Source: a virus. From it: a DNA stretch of 39,280 bases. Shown piece after piece: positions 8,445-17,657 of this stretch. The notes below the pieces were generated by a model, which worked only from the letters and a program-made list of their open reading frames with translations, did no database searches and had not been told where the DNA came from. Within the stretch, counting starts at the first letter, position 1, and each line of letters starts with the position of its first letter. A program made the position numbers and the translations under genes. The DNA lies in IMG/VR virus record IMGVR_UViG_3300042301_001935, positions 1 to 39,280 of that record; one strand, 5' to 3'.

Positions 8445-10210
8445 TATATCAATGATTTAAGTGCTGAAATTTTCAAGTTGGTGTAAGAAGTCTTTGCTGC
8501 CGCACCCGCAAGAACGGGAGTGAAATTTAGAACTAAGTCGTCACCACTCGCCAAGATATTAGTAAAGAACGGATTAAAACTTTCAGACTCCATTGATTCT
8601 AACACCCTATTATTGTAAGTTGTGTTTTGAAGCACCCAAGTCAACATATCAGTACCTACCTTTTGGTTTCTAATTACAAGTTTAGTAGTTAGTTCAACTC
8701 CTTCGTCCGTTATTCCAAAGTTTCTGCTATACAAAGCAACGTCGCCATCTACCAAAGTTACCCTTGCTTGACCACCCGTGCTTAATGTTTCTGCTTTTAA
8801 TTGAATCTCAATAGCTTTTGAACCAAACGCTCCCTCTACCGTTGGATAATCCAAATAAGAAGCTGGAATAGTTATCGCCGCTATATTAGTGAAAGCCAAA
8901 GGAGGGTTGTTAAAACTATCGTCGTAACCGTAAAATTGTGGGGCTTGGAACAACGTCGTTTCTCCATAAGAGGCAGAAGCCGCTAACGCTTGAACTTGGT
9001 CGTACAAATCTTGAAGAACCGTTTGTGCCGAGAATCCCGCGTTGTTTATCCATTGTGGAGTGTTAGTTTCATCGCAACAACCGCAATTACAATATCCGCT
9101 TTCATCCAAGATAGTTTCTAGTTGCAAAACAGTAGCCGCATAATTAGTTAAATCACCACAAGTTTTGTACTCTTTGGCTAAAGTCACAAGTTGAAGGACA
9201 TTCAAAATAAGCGGTGTTAGACCGCTATCTACGCCTTGAACATAACTAGCTTGGAACTTATCGTAGATACTCGCTATACAAGGTGTTAAACCGCATAGAG
9301 TACCCGCGCAAGATACTACAAACTCCGCCGTTTTAGTTTCAGAGTAAGTGTAAACAAGCCCGTCTACTTGCGTAACCGTTACGTTACTTACAAGTGAGTA
9401 CGTCCACGTTCCCGTTGCTAAACTATTAATCGTCAAACTAGACAATGAAGTAGTTTCGGGGTTGGTTTCGGGTGCGGGGTTAAGCCCGTTTGGATACCAT
9501 ACCGATATTGTTCTTGAAGTGATTTCTTGACCGTTATAATCCGTTGTGTCTTGTACTATTAATTGTCCAAATTGTGTGCTTTCGCAATCAAAGGTAGTAG
9601 TAACATCTAACGTCACTATGTTACAACCGTTCCAAGTGTAAGAATCTCCCGCAAAAGCCGCCCGTGTCACATCGAATGAATAAGTACCCGTTGCAACCGC
9701 TTCGTTTACCAAAGTGGTTTGCGTCACTACAATGGTTGAGTTGTCAATTCCTTCGTCAAAAGCCGCCGTTGCAACCGTAAACGTTCCGTTGTTCTCGGTT
9801 TCTGTATTAGCCGTTGTTACCAAGCTATCTCCCGCGATTAACACTCTACCAGCGTTGGTAAACTCTAGTTCAAAAGTAGAGGTAGTTGATACCGAATTAA
9901 CAACACCCGCCGTTACCGCGTATCTCAACGAGTAAGTAAACGAGTAAGTCCCGTTCAAAATCTCTCCGTTAGAATCTAATGGCAAGTCAAACCAAGCGCT
10001 CGTTGTTGTAGAAACAAGGTTTACCAAAGGCGAACCTACCGTGCTGCCGTTGACAATTATTGCGCCCGTTGGACTATAAACATTTCCTAGTCCTTTAGCT
10101 TGATATTGAGCAAGCACAATACCTTCTGCGGTGTAGTTACTAGCGTCCACTATTCTACCCTTTTTGGTAGTGTTATTGATTTCTAAATATACGTTTGCCG
10201 TAAGTGCCAT
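8444..10210 (-). CDS. Beta-rich Ig-like virion protein with a Cys cluster
   Basis: 588 residues from ATG at 10210 (MALTANVYLEINNTTKKG). An upstream in-frame TTG at 10252 precedes the promoter box and is rejected. The first 320 residues are Thr/Ser/Val-rich with repeated strand patterns (GTYSFTYSLRYAV, GTWTYSLVSNVTV) like Ig or fibronectin folds. A middle helical part holds a cysteine cluster, CNCGCCDE, near residue 380, with four more Cys before it; this could bind metal or form disulfides. The C-terminal 180 residues are again beta-rich. It heads the operon that carries the three adaptor-like genes. A capsid-decorating or fibre role is inference. Confidence 0.6.
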   Translation of the reverse strand: MALTANVYLEINNTTKKGRIVDASNYTAEGIVLAQYQAKGLGNVYSPTGAIIVNGSTVGSPLVNLVSTTTSAWFDLPLDSNGEILNGTYSFTYSLRYAVTAGVVNSVSTTSTFELEFTNAGRVLIAGDSLVTTANTETENNGTFTVATAAFDEGIDNSTIVVTQTTLVNEAVATGTYSFDVTRAAFAGDSYTWNGCNIVTLDVTTTFDCESTQFGQLIVQDTTDYNGQEITSRTISVWYPNGLNPAPETNPETTSLSSLTINSLATGTWTYSLVSNVTVTQVDGLVYTYSETKTAEFVVSCAGTLCGLTPCIASIYDKFQASYVQGVDSGLTPLILNVLQLVTLAKEYKTCGDLTNYAATVLQLETILDESGYCNCGCCDETNTPQWINNAGFSAQTVLQDLYDQVQALAASASYGETTLFQAPQFYGYDDSFNNPPLAFTNIAAITIPASYLDYPTVEGAFGSKAIEIQLKAETLSTGGQARVTLVDGDVALYSRNFGITDEGVELTTKLVIRNQKVGTDMLTWVLQNTTYNNRVLESMESESFNPFFTNILASGDDLVLNFTPVLAGAAAKTSYTNLKISALKSLI

Positions 10211-10228
10211 CTTATGATAATTTGATAG

Positions 10229-10236
10229 CAAATATA
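10229..10236 (-). promoter_or_regulatory. -7 box of the Ig-like/adaptor operon
   Basis: TATATTTG on the minus strand at 10236-10229, with a TTG 21 nt upstream. The ATG at 10210 follows after 18 nt. It lies just past the preceding terminator. Confidence 0.65.
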
Positions 10237-10257
10237 ACACAATTTTAGTCAAGAAAA

Positions 10258-10285
10258 CAAAAACCCCTCGAACTTAATCAAGGGG
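10258..10285 (-). terminator. Intrinsic terminator after the fibre operon
   Basis: CCCCT and AGGGG pair across 10285-10264 on the minus strand, with a T-run after the stem. Confidence 0.8.
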
Positions 10286-10348
10286 CTTTGACAATAACAC
10301 AATTTAACTAACACTTTTTAAACCGAGACAAACATAAGGACAAATATC

Positions 10349-11377
10349 TTATCCTTCCAAGCCTTTAGCATTTTTTAACGATTCGATGCGGCTTAGATAA
10401 GTTTTTCCCGTATTCAAGTCCAAACACACCTCGTACACGTCGTTCTTTCCTTGTGCGGGTTTTAGTTGTGGTTGAAACGATAATATCGCTTGTTTAGTTG
10501 GGTCGTAAGTAAACGTATGGGTGTCGGCATCATAACCTACATTAGTTCCCGCTACGATATTTACCGCAGTTGCTCTTGGGTCAGACTTAGAAGCAATACG
10601 GACTGTTCCCGCCTCTCCAAAGTTTCCTTCACTCAACCAATCTACGCTTTCACCAATCTCGTGTTCGTTATACAATACCCAGTCTACTACAAAGTCTTGT
10701 CCCGACTTGCCAAATGGAAATGTCAAGCTACCGAAATTATACTCGGTGAAACTCTTTCCGTTTACTAGCAAGTCAGCCAAAGCAACTCCGTTATCTACTT
10801 TTAGCGTAGAGAAGATATTAGCTACGTGAGTATTTGTGTCTACTTTAACACCATTCCATATCCATCCTAACCCGTTCAACCACTTAATCACTTCTCCTTC
10901 GGGTGAGCTTAATTTCTCCGCTATTTGAGCTGAATTGTATGTGCTTTCAAGAGTAGTTGTTACTCCGTTAGTTCGCATAGAGGTAGTAAACGTCTTAGAA
11001 CGGATACCGTTGTCGATAGTCATTGTGAACTTATCGCCAATATCCAATCGCATCTTAGTTCCATCTCCCTTCACAAAAATGAAAGCATCTCCGTCTTTAC
11101 CGTCATACGAGTACCCGTAGTCTAGTGTGTAAAAAGCAATCATATTGAGAAGTCCAATACCAAAGACACCATTGGAGAACGAATGAGACAAGTTATCCAC
11201 CCATATTCTTTCACTTTTAGTAACGGTTCGGTTAGGAATAGTCGGGTGAGGGACTTTAGATGTAACTACTTTTGCCGTTACGCGGTTAGTAATCTTATGT
11301 TCTTCTTTATTGGTAATAACCTTGTCTATTGCAAGGTCGTACAATTCTTGTGGAATTTTTAATAGTTCTGCACTCAT
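10349..11377 (-). CDS. Putative structural protein, unknown family
   Basis: 342 residues, ATG at 11377. The N-terminal 60 residues are charged and helical, followed by a long mixed alpha/beta region with repeated strands (DAFIFVKGDGTKMRLDIG, KTFTTSMRTNGVTTT) and a beta-rich C-terminus ending in KNAKGLEG. No signal peptide, membrane segment or catalytic motif. It sits in a virion operon after the fibre gene and a small gene, and ends at a terminator. I do not recognise it; a minor capsid or tail component is the simplest reading of the context. Confidence 0.6.
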   Translation of the reverse strand: MSAELLKIPQELYDLAIDKVITNKEEHKITNRVTAKVVTSKVPHPTIPNRTVTKSERIWVDNLSHSFSNGVFGIGLLNMIAFYTLDYGYSYDGKDGDAFIFVKGDGTKMRLDIGDKFTMTIDNGIRSKTFTTSMRTNGVTTTLESTYNSAQIAEKLSSPEGEVIKWLNGLGWIWNGVKVDTNTHVANIFSTLKVDNGVALADLLVNGKSFTEYNFGSLTFPFGKSGQDFVVDWVLYNEHEIGESVDWLSEGNFGEAGTVRIASKSDPRATAVNIVAGTNVGYDADTHTFTYDPTKQAILSFQPQLKPAQGKNDVYEVCLDLNTGKTYLSRIESLKNAKGLEG

Positions 11378-11391
11378 TTTATTTTATATAA

Positions 11392-11703
11392 TTAAATTTC
11401 ATTTGGTGGTATTTCTAAATGAGAGGTTTGCGACAACTCTTCTTCTAAAGCAACTACATCAACTTCTATTGCTTCGGGAGTTTTTACTAGTGCATTGTAT
11501 TGCGCTAAAGTAAGCGTCACCACATTATTAATCATATCGGGTTCTACATCACCACACATTCTTTTAGCAGTAACTCTTGCCACAATAATTGCTTCATCTA
11601 AAGTTTCTTGATAATCAGCATCTAAACATTGCAATGTTATAGTAAGTGTACTTTGATTTCCGTTAGGAAGATTAAATGTTGATGTAAGTTTAAAATAAAT
11701 CAT
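11392..11703 (-). CDS. Small protein between fibre and structural gene, unknown
   Basis: 103 residues, ATG at 11703, overlapping the fibre stop by 4 nt (coupled translation). The N-terminus is a strand pair (IYFKLTSTFNLPNG, STLTITLQCLDADY), then a helix and an acidic C-terminus (EVDVVALEEELSQ). The size and place directly after a fibre gene would suit a fibre chaperone or attachment accessory, but nothing in the sequence proves this. Confidence 0.55.
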   Translation of the reverse strand: MIYFKLTSTFNLPNGNQSTLTITLQCLDADYQETLDEAIIVARVTAKRMCGDVEPDMINNVVTLTLAQYNALVKTPEAIEVDVVALEEELSQTSHLEIPPNEI

Positions 11704-13988
11704 ATTCTTGCTCCTTTAATTGTTAAACCGATATAATCAATGTCCGCAGTAACAGAGTTAATTCCTACTGTTTTTAGAATTGCTACTAAGGGCGCTCCAC
11801 CGTAATTACTTGTTACTCTAACAAATTTGCTATCGACGGTATAGGTCATTCCTCCATCAGAGGAATATACAAATACCGTATCGCCTTGTGGATTTGGGTG
11901 GTATGTTGCTAATACAATATCAGTATTTAATGTTACTGCCAAACCACTTGTAACATCACTAACTATGGTGCTTGCTGTATTAGCAGCATAACATTTCCAA
12001 TTTGCATTTGCAGATGTACAGTACCAACCCATCATTCCCGTTATTGAAGGGGAAAGGCTATTTGCACTTGCATTCAATCCCGTTTGAAATCTAAAATCTT
12101 GGAGAGCCGTTGGAAGAGCCTCCAATCTTATTCTTGTAACAACCGCAAACTGATTGTATTGAGTTGTTCCCGTGCCAAACCCCGTGCCGCCTCTACCGTT
12201 CATTGTTATTCGAGCAAACCCCGTAGCAAGAGTACCAGTGGTAAGACCGATAGTACCTATTGAGTTACCCATAGCTGATTCATTTCTTACTAATGCTCCC
12301 GTTCCCGAAGCAAATGCATATCCAGTTTCGCCAAAATATGATGTGAAAATATTTGAACTTAAGTTATTTGGTCCACCCATATCATCAAACAATGTATGAC
12401 CATTCTTCGTGTTGCCGCTAAGTTGCGACCATTGTACGCCGTTATGAAGTAAGGTAATATCATCATTTGGGAACAAGAAATATGCGCCCCTTCCGAGAAA
12501 CTTAAATCTATTTGCGGCTGATGAATTGGTACTATTAAGTTCAAGTATTACTAGGTTATCAGTTGATGTGTTAGTTATAGTAACAATCCTTCCACTAGTA
12601 CCGTCCGTAAGCCCTGAAATAACTTGAACTTTATCTACATAGTTAGCATTAAGTTTAATAACTTTAATTACACTAGCGGCGGTATTAGTCCACCCCGTGG
12701 GAGACCAATTATCTAGTCTTGCGGTTGTTTCCGTTACTGAAATTGATGATAAGTCAACGTTAGGTGTGTTTTGATTTTCCCACAAACTTGTGGCAGAATT
12801 ATAAAATAATCCTTGAAGGTTTTGAGGGGATGTTAGTTTTACATTGTGTAGCTGACCTAACTCATATCCGTTATCTACCTTCACAAATATTTTACCATTA
12901 ACCGCGTGGGCGTGTTCCACATACCCCACAACAACCGAATGGTTGGGTGCTACGGGTTGAATATTTGTAATACTCCCCGCAGTAGTTGGCGACAAGAACA
13001 AAGTGTCGCCGTCCGCCCACGTCTCTCCTTGTAAAGACCCCGTAGTATTTATACTTCTTATTGTGCCAAGAACGGTTATAAAACCTTCTTGGTTTTGCGC
13101 TATATCCTCCGTAACAATACCTAATGTACCGTCGGAGTTTGCGCTATTATTTCCTTGTGCTAGTCTAACAAATAGCCTTTGACCCGTTGCTCCCGTAATA
13201 CGAACAACTTGATATGCCGACTCTAACAAGTCAATAAGGGGTACTGTTTTATTTACCACCCTAGCAACTTGCTCTTGACCGATTTGAAGCGTTACGTTGT
13301 TACCCTTCAACCTCAAATCCATCGTGCCGTCGGTATCGTTCCATCGCATCCTCCCTACTTGTAAAGCATTAGTAGGAGTAAGGTCAGCTTGAAAAAAATC
13401 TGACGTGATTCCGTGAGTACCCAAGTCAACATCACCCGTTGCGCCCGTATAAGGCACAAAACTTCCTCCTCCGCCAATTTGAACATACGCCGCACCGTCC
13501 CATAAGAACAAAGCTGGAGTTGCCATATCAACGTACAAGGTTTCTACAATTCCCGTTGCGGGGAAACTCGCCTCGTCCGCATACCACAAAATACTATCAG
13601 TTGCCGTATTGCAACAACCAACAAAAATATTACCAACCAAATACTCATACGCATCTCTCACCTTAGTGAGATAAGTATTCATATCGTAGTCGGGTTGAGT
13701 TAGTGCCGTGTAAGGTTTGCCGTCAATATCCGTTAAGCCTACTACCGTAAACTTGTAGAACGAACTGTTAAACCCCATTGGAGTATTAGACACTCCACTT
13801 TGATTAGGTACGCTCGTTCCACCGCCATCTTGTATCACGTAAATATAACCCCCGCTATACTGCATTTGTATTTGGGAAGTTTCACTTAGACCTAATACAC
13901 AAACACCGTCGGCATCAAAAAATAACACACGACCTTTTGCCGATTTGCTAATAGTAGCTATATCCGATTCTAGTTGTTGGAAGTACAT
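11700..13988 (-). CDS. Fibre protein with lectin-like C-terminal domain
   Basis: 762 residues, ATG at 13988. Residues about 170-215 contain YTGATGDVDLGTHGITSDFF, a motif common in phage tail and head fibres, followed by a beta-rich shaft repeatedly rich in Gly/Asn/Thr. From about residue 550 on, the pattern changes to a globular beta-sandwich-like region (FRFQTGLNAS, GMMGWYCTSANANWKCY, DTVFVYSSDGGMTYT) that looks like a concanavalin/LamG-type lectin domain. That part is the likely host-binding module. No chaperone-type autocleavage motif is obvious. The gene starts a three-gene operon behind its own terminator and promoter. Confidence 0.7.
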   Translation of the reverse strand: MYFQQLESDIATISKSAKGRVLFFDADGVCVLGLSETSQIQMQYSGGYIYVIQDGGGTSVPNQSGVSNTPMGFNSSFYKFTVVGLTDIDGKPYTALTQPDYDMNTYLTKVRDAYEYLVGNIFVGCCNTATDSILWYADEASFPATGIVETLYVDMATPALFLWDGAAYVQIGGGGSFVPYTGATGDVDLGTHGITSDFFQADLTPTNALQVGRMRWNDTDGTMDLRLKGNNVTLQIGQEQVARVVNKTVPLIDLLESAYQVVRITGATGQRLFVRLAQGNNSANSDGTLGIVTEDIAQNQEGFITVLGTIRSINTTGSLQGETWADGDTLFLSPTTAGSITNIQPVAPNHSVVVGYVEHAHAVNGKIFVKVDNGYELGQLHNVKLTSPQNLQGLFYNSATSLWENQNTPNVDLSSISVTETTARLDNWSPTGWTNTAASVIKVIKLNANYVDKVQVISGLTDGTSGRIVTITNTSTDNLVILELNSTNSSAANRFKFLGRGAYFLFPNDDITLLHNGVQWSQLSGNTKNGHTLFDDMGGPNNLSSNIFTSYFGETGYAFASGTGALVRNESAMGNSIGTIGLTTGTLATGFARITMNGRGGTGFGTGTTQYNQFAVVTRIRLEALPTALQDFRFQTGLNASANSLSPSITGMMGWYCTSANANWKCYAANTASTIVSDVTSGLAVTLNTDIVLATYHPNPQGDTVFVYSSDGGMTYTVDSKFVRVTSNYGGAPLVAILKTVGINSVTADIDYIGLTIKGARI

Positions 13989-13992
13989 TTAG

Positions 13993-14000
13993 CAAATTTA
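13993..14000 (-). promoter_or_regulatory. -7 box 4 nt from the fibre ATG
   Basis: TAAATTTG at 14000-13993 (minus), then CTAA, then the ATG at 13988. If it works, transcription starts at or within a few bases of the ATG, so the mRNA would be leaderless. Confidence 0.55.
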
Positions 14001-14002
14001 AC

Positions 14003-14027
14003 AAAAAAAGGGTAGCAAACGCCACCC
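14003..14027 (-). terminator. Intrinsic terminator after the 309-aa gene
   Basis: GGGTGGC-GTTT-GCTACCC (14027-14010 on the minus strand) with one G-U pair that only forms on this strand, then seven T. Confidence 0.85.
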
Positions 14028-14052
14028 TCTTTCATTATTATTTTACTAATTA

Positions 14053-14982
14053 TCAGTTCAAATATGACTTCAAAGTAGTTTCTTCGTTTGGTTGCGAAAT
14101 AAGCCAATCAACTAAATGAGTGCGCTTTTCTCCCGCGTTCTCTCCTTTAGCCAATACAAGAGTTCTATCTTCGTTGTTTACCGAAGTAATCCACCACCCG
14201 TCTTTCTCTTTCAAAATCTTAGCCTTAGCCAAGTCTTTTACTAGATTAGTCAAGTCGTCAATCTTGTTTGAGCCATCACGAGCCGACAATGCTTCAATAT
14301 TCTTCTTAGCGTGTTCGTAGCGTTCACGGAACTTATGAGCGTTGGTTTCAGATGCGTAGTCGTAAAGAGTTACTCGGTCGTCTTCCTCTACTCCGATTGA
14401 TGTCATACTCAATGCGTTGAACATTGATAAAATCCACTTGTAGTCTTTACGAGTTCCCTCTACCAATAGTTCGTTAGCAAACGTAGCCTTCATTGAAATA
14501 TCACTTGCCTTAGCTTTCGCTTTAACTGCTGGAATTTCGAATTGGTATCTTGCACCTTCACGCTTTTGCTTACCGTTAGTAAACTCGTTAGAGAAGTAAT
14601 AAAGGAAGATAATTTTTTCTAGGTCTACCGTTCCGTCAATTACCATATCGTCCTTTAACTCAAATCTACGAAGGTTATTGAATAGATAATTGCCCGCCTT
14701 ATCCGTTGAAGGAGGTGTCTTAGTATAGATAACCTCTTTTCTAATACCGTCCTTTGGGTCTATAAACATAACCTTTGGGCTAGTCAAAGAAGGAGGGGTA
14801 GTGATGCGGAAGTTGCGGACGGCGGTATCCGTTTGATTTGGAATAAACACGGGAGCAAACCTAACTACCGAGTTCGATAGCTTGATGCGAACACCGTTAG
14901 TTTGGAAGCTAGGGAACAGACCTTCTAACTCCGCAATTTCGGTTTTGAAATCCGTTTTACGTTTTTCTTCAATGTAAATCAT
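14053..14982 (-). CDS. Putative head protein after the major capsid gene
   Basis: 309 residues, ATG at 14982. The first 150 residues are mixed alpha/beta with FPSFQTNGVRIKLSN and VVRFAPVFIP; the rest is helical and charged, including KFRERYEHAKKNIEALSA and a C-terminal WWITSVNNEDRTLVLAKGE strand pair. It is a single-gene unit with its own promoter and terminator directly after the capsid gene. That fits a head completion, decoration or DNA-binding virion protein, but I do not recognise the family. Confidence 0.55.
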   Translation of the reverse strand: MIYIEEKRKTDFKTEIAELEGLFPSFQTNGVRIKLSNSVVRFAPVFIPNQTDTAVRNFRITTPPSLTSPKVMFIDPKDGIRKEVIYTKTPPSTDKAGNYLFNNLRRFELKDDMVIDGTVDLEKIIFLYYFSNEFTNGKQKREGARYQFEIPAVKAKAKASDISMKATFANELLVEGTRKDYKWILSMFNALSMTSIGVEEDDRVTLYDYASETNAHKFRERYEHAKKNIEALSARDGSNKIDDLTNLVKDLAKAKILKEKDGWWITSVNNEDRTLVLAKGENAGEKRTHLVDWLISQPNEETTLKSYLN

Positions 14983-15006
14983 TTCTTTTGAGTTTTATTT
15001 ATATGA

Positions 15007-15024
15007 CAAAGATAAGCAAAGTTA
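15007..15024 (-). promoter_or_regulatory. Two overlapping-phase -7 boxes for the 309-aa gene
   Basis: TAACTTTG (15024-15017) and TATCTTTG (15014-15007) lie 10 bp apart on the minus strand, just downstream of the capsid terminator. The nearer one leaves a leader of about 20 nt. Confidence 0.6.
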
Positions 15025-15033
15025 TGTCAAAAC

Positions 15034-15059
15034 AAAAAAGCTACCCCCGAAAGAGTAGC
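15034..15059 (-). terminator. Intrinsic terminator of the portal-scaffold-capsid unit
   Basis: GCTACTC pairs with GGGTAGC (15059-15040, minus) around a TTTCGG-type loop; TTTTTTG follows. Confidence 0.85.
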
Positions 15060-15081
15060 CTTTTTAATATAGTTAGTTAGT

Positions 15082-16470
15082 TTATGACAATGATGCGTCG
15101 TAGAAGTATCCACACTGCTTGATTGCAAAGAAGTCAAGACCGAAGTGCGTCAAGTAGTTAGTCACACGGTTGTCGATGTCATTGGTTGGTGTTGGTGCGT
15201 TCGCTCCAGTCTCCCAAATCTTGAACATACGTGATTGACCGTTGTCGCCATTTTCCGCGTAAGTCAACTCCATATTTCTACGCATTACACCCGTTGGGTC
15301 AGTTGCTTTACCCGAAGGCATAAAGTATGCAGTAGAACAGAATTGGTTGAACTCGTGGTCAAGACCGAACAATTCAGGGTCGTATGATACGTCGAACAAA
15401 CGAAGGTTGAACGTCATACCTTCAAGTGTCAATGTTTGGTAGTCAAACGTTGCCATCAAGCCTTCACTCGCTTCACCCGCACCGAAAATCATTTCAGCAG
15501 AGTGACGACGAACCGCCTCGATGTTAGCGTTCTTAGTGTACTCAAACAAAGCACTTTGAAGTGGACGGTTCACGTTACGTGTCAACCAACCCATATAGTT
15601 GTTTGGAACTGCGTTTGGCTTCAATGCGTCAATCAAGTCCTTCATTGTGTCCAAGTCAACACCCGATTGAGTGTCAATAGAGTTTGCTCTTGTTGCAAAG
15701 GTATCCATCATACCGCCCGTAGTTTGTGTAACTCCCGACGCAGTTGATTCTTTACCTAAGATAAGCTGACCCATTGATTGCTTCAAGTGACGGAACTCCG
15801 CTTGTGTGCGTTGAACACCACCCCAATTACCAACTACGTTTCCTAGTTCGTCGGTTTCAGGATATAGTTTATCAACCGCAGCATCACCCGTAATCAAAGC
15901 AGATGTTTTTAGCTTTTGAAGTTTGAAAGAGTATTTAGTCCAAAAACTTGACTTAGCGTCGGGTTGACCCGTGTTCTCGCCGTAAGCGTTGGTGTAAATA
16001 CCGTATCTTTTACCCGCAGATGGAACGGTAGCAGTTTGACCGTTGATTTCTTTTGCATTGAAAGTAAAGTCAGTTCCATCATCAACTTTAGAAGTTACCT
16101 CATAACGTTTGAAAGTTACTGGGTCGATAATGAAATCACCTACGTTCAAGTAGCAAGTACGGATACTACCTACTGTTTCGATTTGTGAAGTAGCAATCGT
16201 AAATTTAAGGGTTGAACCCGTTGTAGATGCGTTTGCTTTAACCTCGATATAAGTATCGTAACGGTCTTCTTCAAAGTGGAAACCACCTTGTGCGTTACGG
16301 ATTGCGCGAGTCGCTTGCATTCTCTTCAATAGAAGGAACTCTTTAGCGAATTGGTCGCCATACTGATTGAACAGTTTTGTTTGAAAGTCGGGACGTACAA
16401 AGTCGGAAGCCGCTAAGATTCCCGATTGAGCGTACCCCGAAGTATTTGGTGCTACACTATTTGGTTGCAT
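15082..16470 (-). CDS. Major capsid protein
   Basis: 462 residues, ATG at 16470, the third gene after portal and scaffold, which is the usual order. The N-terminus is MQPNSVAPNTSGYAQSG. Features typical of an HK97-fold capsid protein are the absence of Cys-rich or enzymatic motifs, long helical 'spine' candidates (QAEFRHLKQSMGQLILGK; LDTMKDLIDAL) and a beta-rich C-terminus ending DFFAIKQCGYFYDASLS. Its codon use looks more ordered than its neighbours (many GTC/AAC/GAC codons in the minus-strand reading), as expected for the most highly expressed phage gene. A strong terminator follows. Identity rests on order, size and pattern rather than a single signature. Confidence 0.8.
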   Translation of the reverse strand: MQPNSVAPNTSGYAQSGILAASDFVRPDFQTKLFNQYGDQFAKEFLLLKRMQATRAIRNAQGGFHFEEDRYDTYIEVKANASTTGSTLKFTIATSQIETVGSIRTCYLNVGDFIIDPVTFKRYEVTSKVDDGTDFTFNAKEINGQTATVPSAGKRYGIYTNAYGENTGQPDAKSSFWTKYSFKLQKLKTSALITGDAAVDKLYPETDELGNVVGNWGGVQRTQAEFRHLKQSMGQLILGKESTASGVTQTTGGMMDTFATRANSIDTQSGVDLDTMKDLIDALKPNAVPNNYMGWLTRNVNRPLQSALFEYTKNANIEAVRRHSAEMIFGAGEASEGLMATFDYQTLTLEGMTFNLRLFDVSYDPELFGLDHEFNQFCSTAYFMPSGKATDPTGVMRRNMELTYAENGDNGQSRMFKIWETGANAPTPTNDIDNRVTNYLTHFGLDFFAIKQCGYFYDASLS

Positions 16471-16495
16471 TTTTTAATTTTTTTATTGGTTAAGA

Positions 16496-17635
16496 TTACT
16501 TACCAAAGTTATTCAAGAACTCCTCGGCAGGGCTTACTACTTTGTCAACGGGTTTAGTTGGGGCGGGTCTATCCGTGATAGGGGCGAGATTATGCTTTTC
16601 AGCTATAATGCGTTCTCGTATCTTCCCCTCTGCCGCTTTGATACCTTCAACCACAAAAGCCTCAATCTTGCTATTCCGCAAGGACGACTCTATCGCTGAA
16701 CGCACGGCTTGGATTCCCTTTTCATCGGGATTCGCCATTCCTAATACTCCGACACTTTTAAGATTTTCAAGTGCTGACGATACTTCTTGTTCGCTAACCG
16801 CGAGTGTAATCGGTATCTTGCCAACTCCTTCAACCTTAGTGTCAACTTCCATAGTTACTGCCTTTACTGAACTCTTCACACTAGGTAGTTGTTGCTCCCA
16901 TTGTGCGTCCCTTTCAGAAGTCAACCGTTGTTGCTCTTGGGCTTGGTTTTGCAAAGTTAAGAAAAAGTTGTCATTTCCTACAAATTCTTCTTTCTTTTTT
17001 TCTATGTTGTTCAATGCTTTAACACCGTCGACTTGAAGTGATACTGGAAGTTCATATCCTTCTTCACCATATTCACTTAAATCTACCCCGTTTTTATTAG
17101 CTACATAGGTTCTTAGTTTGTCTAATCCTATCTTAGCTAATTCGGGGTCGCTAATAGCTTCGTTTAGCACGAGGGCTTGTAGCGGGTCTTTGCTCAACTG
17201 CTCTTTCGTTGTCGTTAGAACTTGTTGTGCAAGGTTAAAATCATTGATGCCCGTCTTAGCAATAAAGTTGTTAATTTGCATAATTGTTTCATTAGCAAAT
17301 GGATTTCTTACGTGTTCTAAAGCGGACGATTCTTGCTTTAATGTATTGTACTCCGTTTCAAGAGTATTGTACTTATCTAGTCTTTGTCTTAATTCATCCT
17401 CACTCGTTACACCAAACTTTGAAAAGTCATAAGACTGCGTTGGTTCGGGAGTAGGCTCTCCGTTTGTCGGCGCGATAGGTTCGGGAGTAGGAGCTGGCTC
17501 GGCTGACGGTGTAGGTTCGTTTTGAGATGATGGGTTCTCTTGTAAATACTGCGCCCTCATATCATCCTCACTACCACTTGGGTTGCGTTGTGCAAAGTCC
17601 ATTGCGTACTCTGCGGGGATTGTTACATTTTCCAT
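16496..17635 (-). CDS. Scaffolding protein
   Basis: 379 residues, ATG at 17635, between portal and major capsid. Residues 35-75 are a Pro/Glu-rich linker with repeated PTPEP units. Residues 80-110 and 190-240 are predicted coiled coil (LRQRLDKYNTLETEYNTLKQ; KKKEEFVG followed by QNQAQEQQRLTSERDAQ). The C-terminus is short, helical and polar (SPAEEFLNNFGK). A charged, low-cysteine, coiled-coil protein at this place is the hallmark of a head scaffold. No serine-protease motif is visible, so a protease fusion is not supported. Confidence 0.75.
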   Translation of the reverse strand: MENVTIPAEYAMDFAQRNPSGSEDDMRAQYLQENPSSQNEPTPSAEPAPTPEPIAPTNGEPTPEPTQSYDFSKFGVTSEDELRQRLDKYNTLETEYNTLKQESSALEHVRNPFANETIMQINNFIAKTGINDFNLAQQVLTTTKEQLSKDPLQALVLNEAISDPELAKIGLDKLRTYVANKNGVDLSEYGEEGYELPVSLQVDGVKALNNIEKKKEEFVGNDNFFLTLQNQAQEQQRLTSERDAQWEQQLPSVKSSVKAVTMEVDTKVEGVGKIPITLAVSEQEVSSALENLKSVGVLGMANPDEKGIQAVRSAIESSLRNSKIEAFVVEGIKAAEGKIRERIIAEKHNLAPITDRPAPTKPVDKVVSPAEEFLNNFGK

Positions 17636-17657
17636 TTATTTTTTGTTTTTATTTGTT

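Noticed and set aside
16542-17036. A 164-codon plus-strand frame opposite the scaffold gene
   Set aside because: It mirrors the coding strand of a well-supported gene, is Ser/Leu/Cys-rich as antisense frames often are, and has no promoter or neighbour.
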